Source: Batillaria attramentaria (lineage: Eukaryota > Mollusca > Gastropoda > Batillariidae). From it: a DNA stretch of 64,000 nt. The stretch is from NCBI GenBank assembly GCA_018292915.2, contig JACVVK020000193.1, forward strand, positions 1,085,001 to 1,149,000, read 5' to 3'. A program made the translations under genes and the position numbers. Shown piece after piece: positions 44,227-57,840 of the stretch (position 1 is the stretch's first letter; each line of letters begins with the position of its first letter). The notes under the pieces were generated by a model. That model saw only the letters and a program-made list of their open reading frames with translations, was not told the DNA's origin and searched no databases.

Positions 44227-44699
44227 TATCACGGGCCAACCAACCAAACAATAAGAAGGAATGGCGCGTGCTGCAATATACATGGCATTGTAAAACGCGA
44301 CTGATTTCTTCTACAGTTCATTCAGTTATTAGAAGACATACATAAATATTCACAGAAAAACAAAGCACATTGCACACACCTACTACCCCAGATAGCAAGG
44401 CTCGCAATTTTCAGTGTTTGTTTCGGTTGGCCAAACGTATTTTGTATTACTTTTAAGTTCGGCAGATTTAATGATTTAATGGAACACAAGTGTAGTTCAA
44501 AGGTAAAGATTTGGGGAGGGGGGGGGGCGTCTCTATCGCCATACGGCTGATAGACCTCCTACTCGTCGATTTCTTTTTCGAGTCTTTGGAGATGTTTTGA
44601 TAGATAAGGTTTTCAATCAGTTCAGCGTTATAAATACATTACAAATAGGTACAGGCACATTTTCTTTTGATGTATTGTTATCCGTGGTTTCTTCCTGAG

Positions 44700-44931
44700 A
44701 CGTTATAAATCGAAAGACTACGACGAACCACCTGAACCTCTGAGCAAAGTGCTCGTTTACTCCTCACCTAGGAATCCTGTTGAAGGTCCTGCCAACTCCC
44801 GGCCATTGCCCAAGCCGGGACCACAACTCCTGCCAGTGCTATTGAGGAGAAACTCAAGCGTGTCCCCAGAACCTCTGACGCCAAAGGACCCACTGCCCGC
44901 CATTACTGGATCGAACGGGAAACACAGTTGA
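44700..44931 (+). CDS. Terminal coding exon of the main gene: Pro-rich tail
   Basis: After TTTCTTCCTGAG the frame continues in phase 2: RYKSKDYDEPPEPLSKVLVY, then many Pro/Ser (RPLPKPGPQLLPVLLRRNSS), then VSPEPLTPKDPLP, with a stop at 44929-44931. It is low in predicted structure and has SP/TP sites (NSSVSPEP, LTPKDP) that could be phosphorylated by proline-directed kinases (inference). It follows the second segmental copy, so it is the common 3' end for one- or two-module forms. No AATAAA is obvious in the next kilobases; one occurs at about 49520. Confidence 0.55.
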
Positions 44932-48112
<3,181 letters not shown>

Positions 48113-48156
48113 TTGGCTCACTTGTGTGACAAAGTGAGCCTATGTAATTCTCCGTC

Positions 48157-48235
<79 letters not shown>

Positions 48236-48261
48236 CATGCGTGCGCTGTCTGTGATACGGA
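48113..48261 (+). mobile_element. 5'-end-only copy (F) of the TCAAGGTCA-repeat transposon family
   Basis: TTGGCTCACTTGTGTGACAA, then AGTGAGCCTATGTAATTCTCCGTCGT and (TG)n(CG)n to 48236. The repeat units are absent. Confidence 0.65.
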
Positions 48262-48744
48262 GCCAAGTGTGCCAATTTCTGCTTACTGATGTATGTTTTC
48301 TAGGTATTCTCCCAAACAAATAATCAACAAATTGGACATTCTTGATGTTATGTGTACATTCCACCAGTAATCTTGTGGTGTAAGTTGTTGTGCTATCAAG
48401 GAGAGGATAGTGCGCCTGCTACAGACAAAATTAGTGAGAAATGTAGCGGAAATATGGTATCTTTTAAAATATAAGACGGTTGCATTGTTTTGTGTGCATA
48501 AGGTTTAGGGTTTATTTGGGATTTTGCGTGCATAATAGAAGTCTCGACAATACCTTTTGTAAATATCTATTCAATGTTTCGAAATTGTACCGGTGATTAA
48601 GATTTGCCATTTTCTCGTGTTTTTATATTGTTGTTATTTTTAACCACATTATTATCCCCTTCGGGATATATGGGTTGCTTTTCACGGGGAACGCGCGATC
48701 CGTTTAACTGTTTTCAATTTTGCCGTCGGAGGAAAGGCGGAGTA

Positions 48745-48905
48745 GCCCGAAAGCCAGGAAAAACTTGATTGGTGTCAAATGCCACAGGTCCACCTGGGAT
48801 CGTATCCACGCTTCACTGTGACGACGGCAGCCATCGTTCAGTAGGGAACATGCGAAAATCTGACGTGCTACCTGTTGAACCACTGCTGACCATTTCAGCA
48901 AAGGA
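48745..48905 (-). mobile_element. Possible tRNA-derived SINE (family 3)
   Basis: On the minus strand it shows TGGTTCAACAGGTAGCA (A-box-like) and, about 60 nt on, GGATACGATCCC (B-box-like, two mismatches). It is followed by GGTGGACCTGTGGCATTTGA. A long G/GA-rich run (48910-48990) abuts its head. Confidence 0.45.
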
Positions 48906-49059
48906 AAAGAGAGAGAAAGGGGGAGGGGGGGGGGGGGGGGGAGGGAGGGAGGGGGGAAGAGAGAGAGCGGGGGTGGAAGGGGGGGGGGCAGCTCGATCAT
49001 ATTGCTGTGTTGTGCTTTGTTGTGATTTTGCCTTGCGTTATATCTTTCTTTAATCCATT

Positions 49060-50310
49060 AAGGATGTCGTTATATGTATTCATATATATATACATGTTTG
49101 ATTTGGTAGTGATTTCAAAACATTCTAATTTTTACATTTTGTTTATCAATGAAAAAAAATCTCCCTCTAAGCTTGTTCTTAAACCTAAAGATATGTTACT
49201 AATGTTACAGACTCACTGATTGGGAAAAAAGTCATACGCTGGACATTTACTTAGAAATTTGAAAGCACCAAGAATAGGACGTATTCTCGCGGTTCAAGCA
49301 CGTTCATTTCCGATGAATGATACCGTAGTGGTTTGTACCGAAATTTTCAAAATGCACTATTGTTGCAAACTAATTGTACTCGGAAGTTGTACCCAAAATG
49401 TTATTTCGGAAGTTTCCCCTTTTAGTGATTGATTTATCAGTATATAAGCACGATGGGGCTGGGAGTGTGTCCGATGCTTAGTTCATTATTATTCTTATTA
49501 CTGTGCTTCTGTGTTGTACAATAAATATTGGAAAAAATCACGTCTCTTCTTTCGGTTGTTTATTTGTTTGTCGTGGTCAGTGTTATTGTTGCTGTTATTT
49601 TGTCGTTGTTGTTTCTTTGTGTTGGTCTTCGGTGATGATATCTTCGGTGATGATATCGATGCAAAGAGCAACACATGGATGGAAAAACACTTCCTTGCTG
49701 GTCATTAAAGACGCATACTGCAGTGTTTACACATTTTGAGGTTTTCCTACCCTGCCATGCCACTGTGTTGTAAATCTGCTACTGTTCTAACAAGCAGGAA
49801 AAACCTGATCAAAAACTAGTCCTGTTTGCGTGTGTAGGCTCTGGGTGCAATTTTTCGATTTTCCAAATTGCACACTTTTCTTTTCAGTTGGATTTCGTAC
49901 GTCGTTGCTCTTAAACAATTTTAAAAAGGGAGTGTGATAAACATTGCAGCATGTGTCCTTAAAAACCAGCGGCTACACAACTTTGTTTTTGTTATCTTTT
50001 CTTCGAATAACAAAACAAGGTCACATCCACGAGACTTGTTTTTTTATGTTACACAAAATCAAACTGAATATCAACCGCAACGACATAACAAAACTGAACA
50101 CATGTCACAATATTCAAAACAGAGGGCGACAGACACGACGAACATATTCCCAACTGTTCGGCCGAGCAGCCTTCGTGAGGGGATTTCATCAACAGACAAA
50201 CAGGAACATTTATGATGTGAATGCATGGGAAAGAATTAGAAAAATGGGAATAAATTTCTCTTGTCTGCTGTCCTTTAATCGTGTTTCGGACCTTTTGGCA
50301 CATATCGACA
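49060..50310. other. Intergenic, no gene seen
   Basis: AT-rich. One AATAAA lies at about 49520. A short direct repeat CTTCGGTGATGATATC occurs twice at 49628-49660. Confidence 0.4.
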
Positions 50311-50440
50311 ATCAAGCGGTAAAGCGTTGGACTTTCAATGCTCGGGTCGTGAATTCGGATCCCAGCTGGGGCTAAATATTTGTACTGGCTTTTTTTCTCA
50401 CTTGTGGATAGGTGTTGAAAAAGAACGTTAAACCTAAAAA
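50311..50440 (+). mobile_element. tRNA-derived SINE (family 1), sense copy
   Basis: AAGCGGTAAAGCGTTGGACT, TTCAATGCTCGGGTCG, a degraded B box (ATTCGGATCCC), then GGGGCTAAATATTTGTACTG and the tail GAACGTTAAACCTAAAA. Confidence 0.8.
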
Positions 50441-50974
50441 AATATTTTTAAAAAACATCCACCCACTCTTTCACAGCGCCCAGACATAACCAGGCATCGC
50501 CACAGTGCAGAAACGCCAAAGCGATATATACACGTGATACCCGACACGTAGGACCGGGCCACCGCACTAACACTATCGATCGATGGGAACCTTGCTACGC
50601 CCACTGTTTTCTCACTCATCTTCTGCTGCAGTGGTAAATCTGTCTCGTATTCATTTACACATTCAAGATCAACAAAATGGTTTCCTTGTAAGTGTAGGGT
50701 ATGAAAAAAACTCGACTGATCAGAGCAATTACATTGGGGCTACAAAGAATGGCTGCCGGAAAGGCAAATCAGTCGTGCATGGGTCCAGAAATGTCCATGA
50801 CTATCCCCCTCACACGTAGCCATGTTTATAGGAGTAAACGCAGGCTTGTGTACTGTTGTAATCTGATGGTAGGAGTGATCCTTTATTTGATAAACTGCTC
50901 CTCAGTTTGTCTCACTCCGAAGGACCCTAATCGGGCGGATAAACGGGTAGCATCTTTCCTGAGGTCAAAATAAA

Positions 50975-50994
50975 ACGCGCGCGCGCGCGCGCGC

Positions 50995-51063
<69 letters not shown>
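50975..51063. repeat. (CG)17(TG)27 alternating purine-pyrimidine tract
   Basis: About 35 bp of uninterrupted CG dinucleotides pass directly into about 54 bp of TG dinucleotides. This is the strongest Z-DNA-type sequence in the window. Confidence 0.95.
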
Positions 51064-51064
<1 letters not shown>

Positions 51065-53500
51065 AATGGTTTTGTGTTTTCTGTTTTAGAAGAGGTGTAT
51101 GGAGGTAACTTGTCTAAGTCCGTGGTAGGCCGAAAGTTGTTTCGCTTACTGTTTGATGTAATTGCTCGTTGTCTATCTGTATGTCCGTCTGCGTGTATGT
51201 CTGTAAAGTATGTCCATGTGTTTGTCTTTCCGTCTGTAGACTCTTCAGTCTCATGCCGTAGACTTTCCGCCACTCGTGCTGTTGATGTCGTCGTCTGTGT
51301 TGTTGCTGTTTGTTTCAGTGTCATACTAATAACTATGACTATTTCATGCATTCAGTCACTAAAGTCAAAACTAATTCTAAGTGCACTTGGAAAATCAGCC
51401 TGGTGGTTTCCATTGAACGTCAACGTAGGCTCTGGTTGCTTCATGGCTGCGATCTATGACTGATACAACTACTCAGCGTCAGTATAGTAACAGGACAACA
51501 TGAAACCTAACAATAACTATGATGAATCAATTACACTGAATTCGAAATCATTTCACAACAGCCAGCGAGGGCAGTACCGGATAAATGCCTATCCGCCTCT
51601 ATCCTACGCACTGCGGCGTCCCGGTTTGGACTTGACCTTGATATCAGACGTGGGCCTGCACGCTTCAGCACGTCACAATGACAGCGACCTTACTCGTAGT
51701 GTTGCCGTGCGACTGAACACACCACTGGCAAGCAGCCAGCAGTTTCTCCGCCATCTTTTCCTGCACGCTTGGCTGTTGAAAAAGCTCATTGCCTGTTATC
51801 ATAAACGGGGGCCCGATTATTTATATCATGTGCTATCGGTGGGTTGGACCAGTCTGCCATGAAACGCACTTTTTTTTTAACCTACAGCATGTGCACATAT
51901 CAAAGAAGACGCATATGTTCAGTCCATTAATAGTTAGGTATTTATGTAATTAGCAGTACAGGTTGCGCAGCACTGACGTGCGGGATGGGCGGTGGGAGGG
52001 TGTAGCAGTTTGACGGTGCCTATGATACTGTGGTTTGGCTCAGTCACTATATTGTTTTCAGAAGGTTATTCAGCAGGCCGAAAGGGGGAGGGGTGGCTGG
52101 GTGGACTGCCAGTGTTGAGCCAGGTCACGCGTACCACCGTCTGCCTTTTATCTAAATCAAGGCTTTTATCACTGCGCCGGCAAATCACACTTCAAACTGT
52201 TCTGTACGCCACGTACTGAGTGAGGCGCCCATGGTACGTCAACACACACCTCTTTCAAATAGTCTGAATGGCTGTCAGCCAAACTGGTGTTGTCCTGACT
52301 CGACTGAAACATAATTTCCTTCCTTGTTAGTGCGCGAACGGCAAAATCGACCACTGCGTGTTCGGGGATTACAAATGATGAGTAATATACTTCCTTGATT
52401 TTAGTGAATACCCGGGGTCGTGACACCTAAGCACTCTCTTCGAAACACTTTAGAAACTGTGCCGTTGCTTTCGCAGCCTGACCTCGATATGCAAAATCAT
52501 GCAAATACGGTATAAGGTCACTCTGCAAATGTTACAACCTTGGTGGAGTATCAAAACTGAAACCGGCTGCGGCAATAGAAATCCGTGAAGTGGTCTGAAT
52601 GGCTGAGTGTAAGTGTGGCCGTACCCTGACTGAGAAAACTGAGAGTGGGCATACTTGTCGGCCTGGCGCACTTGACGCTTATATATATTGTTTATCCGAC
52701 AGACTGGTTTAGAAACTCGTAGTGGTGCACTGTACGAGTGCACTGTACGAGTTTGGTGCAGTGATATGATCTCTTCCTTCTTCTATTGCAAGACAATGAC
52801 AACAATATAAGCTTGAAAACACCAACACCACATCCCAGATTCTCATTATGGCCTACCAGCTGTTGCAATATGCAGAGTCCGAAAGAGGGAGAAACTCACT
52901 GGCAGAAAGTGCGAGTTAGTGATAAATACGAAAGGCAAATACTGTACACCAACATCTGTTGCCGGCGCCATGTGTCGCTTATCGTTGTAAGGAATCAGCT
53001 GTGTGTTGTGGTGTGTAACACATTACTTGTGTTAAACAAAACACGCACATACATACAATTAATGTTTGAATTCGTCTTTGTTGTGCATTCCTATACATCC
53101 CTTGGCCCAAGCTATCGTCCTACTAAGGCATCAAAACATTAAACCACCACCACCAACAGCTACCACTAGTCTATTCATGCTGCGTGTACTACCGTGTCGG
53201 AGTGCTTAAATTCTTTACTCTGTTAAGCAATGAATTTATCGTTCTTCCTGGTCGTGTTTTGTTCTTATACCCCTCTGCAGTCGGGAAAAGGTTTTCATGT
53301 CTTGTGATGTAAAAGGGACAAGGACGAAAACCATTAAAATGGCCGACCCGTATTGTATGTGCAGGAGCTGAAGATCAGAGCGACTAAGCCGAAAATACTT
53401 GTTCTCACGATGTCACTAGGAGAACATATTCAAACTCATGATGTGTTGGCACGTTTCAGTGCTTGAGAGGCCGGGAAATCCATTCCGCGTTCTTGCAAGT
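51064..53500. other. Intergenic, no gene seen
   Basis: Several open frames of 60-150 codons occur, but none has a recognisable motif, splice support or balanced composition. Confidence 0.4.
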
Positions 53501-53519
53501 TTCAGTTAGGACTCAAGAC

Positions 53520-55310
53520 ACGCTCTTGTACCCCTCCCCCTCTCCTTCCCCCTCAGGTACCCTTAAGACCCCAACCAACACCACTCCCTGCTTTAAAAAA
53601 AATTATTTGTGCCACGGCCGGTTAAGCTTTTTTTCCACTCGAAACCAGGACGTCAGGTGAAAGGCATACTGTAATTTATACTTGTGCTTTTTGTGACATG
53701 ACCAGCGTCAGCAGGACAAAAATAGTTCAAAAGGCACTTCTTTCCACCTGCAAACTCATGTATTCGTAAAGGAATGAATTCAATAGAAATTTCTTCCTGG
53801 TCGGGATTATTTGCGTCGTCAGCAAAGAGAAACACGTTTACTTGCGGTACCTTCTGTGCTGTCGTGAATCCAAAACATTATTTTCTTCCTGGTAGGATTT
53901 TAAAAAAAAAAACCCAAACCCTTAATTGAATGGGTTTTTTTTTAGTGCAAATCGTGATTTCTAGTACAGTAAATTTAACCACAGTGGTTCCTGTGTCACA
54001 AAATTCGTTTGCGTTTCAAAGGCTATAGGTACACGTATATTTTTCTCCTTAGAAAAGTGTCTTGAAATTACAATTCAAACTACAATTCAAAACGTGGTTT
54101 ACTGCTGTAGCCTTGGTCGGGAGTTTTAATGCTAGGTAGTACTTGTTGAGCTGGTTAATTCTGGCTTAGACGGCATTGTTGCTCTCCTTAAAATTAACAC
54201 ACAAAACTGGACAACCCACAAAGGCATTATACGATAGGCATGACTGAGGTATAGTTTTGGAATTTAAGTAAGTCAAGTAACATCTGTGTTTTATCCCAAA
54301 TTTGAATTGTGAGTAAATACATATCTGCTACTTCAGGTTAAGTACCACTTCTAGTTGGGAAAGGCCGTGGGATAGAAATCTGGCAGGTTTAGGGGGATTT
54401 GGGGGAGGAGGGGGGGCATATAAAGACTTCTTGAACTTTTTTTTTTTTAATCCTGTATGAGAATGTACAAGCCACATTAGCGGTGTGATCCTGGTATCAT
54501 TCTGTAGAATGTTGTAAATAAATGTTCCTGAAGTGACAGGTCCATCTCACACTTCAGTGCAAGTGCAGTGTAGCACTACAGGCACCCCCTCCTCCCCCCG
54601 CCCAGTGTCTCCCACCACCACCCCAGTACCTCCATTCCCACCCCACTCCGCACTCTCATCCGGGTAAAAACTTTTTTCCCCAACACGCAACCAGGATGTC
54701 AGATAAAAGGCGTGTTCTTTTCTGTAACATGTCCACAGCAGGAAAAACTAGTTCCTTTCAAGGGCAAACCAATACCTGTAAAGGAATAAATTGAATAGAA
54801 CTTTCTTCCTGGTCTGGATTTTCTACGTCGATAGCAAAGAGAAACACGTTTTCTTGTGGTACCTTCTGTGCTCTCGTGGATCCAAAAAGTAACTTTCTTC
54901 CTTGTGTTGTTTGTAAATTAGTTAAAGGCGTGAGTTTAGCTTTAGTTTCAGTTGTCCGTTACGATCGGCATTTTTAATTGCTCGTTTGAATTGCAAGTAA
55001 ATAAAATAAGTACCACTGGCCAGTTTACGTGACAAATGCCGTGAGGTAAATATCTGGCAGCTTCATGCACACTTTTAGTGGCTGTATCAACACTTCCTGA
55101 ACTACTTTATAAAAATTTGCTAACCAAGTGTTTGATCTCAATATTTTCGCATTTATAATACTTTCCATGGATACTGAGTCATTCCATTTTCAGCATAATT
55201 CAGGTGAGCTTAATTCTGTTCTTGAAACGTCTCGTTCTGTTAGGGTCAAGTGGTAGGGGGGAAAAAAGGCAGGTTTAAAACTTAGGTCCATCTCACATTT
55301 GGTGTAGGCA
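53520..55310. repeat. Old ~1-kb direct duplication
   Basis: 53640-53905 matches 54685-54905 (GTAAAGGAATGAATTCAATAG... / GTAAAGGAATAAATTGAATAG..., then AGCAAAGAGAAACACGTTT, then GGTACCTTCTGTGCT). 54296-54440 matches 54973-55100, and TCCATCTCACA recurs at 54541 and 55288. Unit 2 is shorter by deletions. Divergence is considerable. Confidence 0.7.
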
Positions 55311-55719
55311 TCGCAACCCACTGGACCATCTGGATATGATGGAATTCGGTGTAGGTAGTCGATTCTTATTTTCCCACGGATCAACGGATATTCAACATCG
55401 ACCTGTATAGGTCCTCATTGTGCACATGGCAAAGTCAGGACTTGTCACTAAAGTGACGGGGTTGTTTGACATTTAAGTGCCGGTACCCTTAAATCACCTG
55501 CTCTCAGTAAACACTCAATACACTACACCAAAGTCAAGAGGGTTTTTTTTTTTTTTTATCACGTTTACAACACCCGACCATGCAGCACCTTTCATCAAGG
55601 AAGTTTGTGTAAAGTTGACGAGTTTTCTCGTGCACATTTCTAAGTGCAGGTTATTCTGTGCTTCACTGGAAGCGGCAGATCATCAGCCCGCAATTTTTCC
55701 GCTCAAAACAAAATCACCA

Positions 55720-56017
55720 CAGGGGCGCCGGAAGATGTTGGGGGGAGGGGGGGCAGAATCTCGGAGGGGGGAACGTTGCCCGAAGAAAGTGAAAAGCAGG
55801 GGGGGGGGGGGGCGATCAAATGCTGCGTAGACAAAAAAAACCTTTACGAACCAGGACGTTGCCCGAAAAAAGTGAAAAGCGGGGGGGGGGGGGGGGGGGG
55901 GGGGAGGGGGGGGGCAATCAGAGGAGCGGACAGCCTTCGGTCCGCAAAAACAGAAGTTCTCTGTTGGGTGGGATGAGGGCAGCTGCCCCCCCTGCCCCCC
56001 CGGTTCCGGCGCCCCTG
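55720..56017. mobile_element. Small hAT-like non-autonomous element
   Basis: The termini CAGGGGCGCCGGAA (55720) and TTCCGGCGCCCCTG (to 56017) are exact 14-bp inverted repeats. CACCA flanks both ends (55715-55719, 56018-56022). CAGGGG...CCCCTG ends are typical of hAT elements, though hAT duplications are usually 5-8 bp. The interior repeats GTTGCCCGAA[A/G]AAAGTGAAAAGC twice, each followed by a long G run (to 55914). No frame is present. Confidence 0.75.
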
Positions 56018-56077
56018 CACCAATTCTGTTTCTTACACCGTTCAGTTTTTCCTCATGCAAAAAACCCGGCTTGGTAG

Positions 56078-56442
56078 AATTCATTACAGACGTGACCTAG
56101 TGATTTTGCAATTCAGCGGAAGCGACAGATCATAACCCTGCAATATTTCCTCTGAAACCAAAATGAAGAAATTCTCATTCCTGTTGATCATATCTTCTTC
56201 CCTCTTTCCGGCTGTTCTGAATTCGGTGCGTTCCATTTTATTGATTACGCCATCACGGAAAACCCGCATTTCTATCAGTCAGTACAAACACGTGCAAAAC
56301 TGAGTCGTCTACTAAAATAGATACTTTGGCTATGGCCGTTACCATTGGCGACCCTGACAACTTTGCGAAAACTTCCTGGTCTCTTGTGTTGCTTACCAAA
56401 TTATAGCCCCAGTCCTCTGGCTGCGCTCCAAGGGACGGGTCG

Positions 56443-56473
<31 letters not shown>

Positions 56474-56927
56474 GAGGGGGGTGGAGGGGGTGAGGGCAGG
56501 GGGGTGGTGGTCCCAAGGCAACAGCCAGAACTGAAGCAGTAACACAAAACGTGTGTTGTGTTGGGCTTGGGGATTTTTTTTTAAGAGCTGGTTTCACAGT
56601 GCACGATTCAGGTCAGTTGGCAGTGGCATACATGCCAACATGAACCGTGCTATTCAAAGCTAGACAGCCGGGCTGCCGTATAGTCTGCCTTGAGTTACGT
56701 GCTTTACATGGGCACGTATCACAACGCTTTTGGACTGTGTACCCGTTTTTTTTGTTTTTTTTTAAGTTGGAGTGCACGGCGGCTACTTGTTCTGCATGCC
56801 TGGATCTGTCATGTCCTAAAGATTTCTTACTTACTATCAATGTGAGCAAAGACTTTATAGCGGCTGTAAAGGTGACTGTCCAAAGAAATGGCTGATGTTT
56901 TCTCAGGGAAAATGTCTCACAGAATAA

Positions 56928-56999
<72 letters not shown>

Positions 57000-57840
57000 T
57001 TCCTCATTCACATGCCACACAGAGGTCAGTAGGTTATCTTATGCATGTGGACTTTCTGTCCTCGAGCACAATACAGTTTTTTTTGGCGACAGGTCACACA
57101 TACAGCACTTTAGAGTTCAGCAATCGAACTAGTACCTAGTAATCTGATAAACAAAATCGGCTCGGCCTAATTTCAAACCGGTAAAGCAGTATAATTATCA
57201 TTACATCAGGACGTCCCGGTGCACGAATACTGAAAAGCTGGGTGACCTTTATCTCGAACTGTACTGAAGATACGGGGAGGGGGGGGGGGAGGGAACAAGG
57301 AAGGGGAGGGAGGGGATAGGATTATCTACCCGTCACACTGCAGTGTCATATGTCACTGAAATGTAATTTATCTCCAGCATGAGGGCTCTCGAACAACATC
57401 CCAGTATTCAGGTGCATGTAATCCTACCTACTGGCTGGCCTCCCCGAAGCGAAACAGATCAAGCATTGACACTGAATACAACAACCTAGCAAGCTCAAGA
57501 TACCAGCTTGTAAGGACATGTCAAACAACAGCACTGAGGGAATGCAATATTACACGGACAACAAGCCTGATGAACTGCATGGACAAATGGCTGTTATTGT
57601 TAAAGAAGTACGCAGTTTAACAGTGTAACCAAGAACATAGAAGATTTGTACAGTTTTTATCTGTGCTATAGGCCTCCTCGGCTTACCAGGATGTCTTCCT
57701 TGTTCAGAGGAAAAAAAAAAAAAAGAAGAAAAAAAAAGAAGAAGACCATGGATTTTGGTTCTGATATCATTAGATTTGATAACTACGACCAAGCGATTAA
57801 CCTGCTGTTTGCTGTTCAAACCCTGAGATTAATATGCAAC
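56078..57840. other. Intergenic with microsatellites
   Basis: (TG)n 56443-56472 with G runs, (CA)n 56932-56995, a G run 57276-57288 and an A-rich run 57711-57741. 56100-56160 resembles 55650-55710 (CGGAAGCGACAGATCATAAC / TGGAAGCGGCAGATCATCAG), suggesting a further old duplication. Confidence 0.5.

Larger units (their letters stand above)
38611..44593. repeat. Segmental duplication, copy 2 (~6.0 kb)
   Basis: Collinear with 31527-37445. Its left edge coincides with the outer end of the Ginger-like TIR. It lacks 19 bp near 38657 and has many small intronic indels. Confidence 0.9.

Noticed and set aside
51011..51463. 150-codon frame starting in (TG)n
   Set aside because: The start lies in the microsatellite (Cys-Val repeat), and the remainder is Val/Ser/Cys-biased without motif or splice support.
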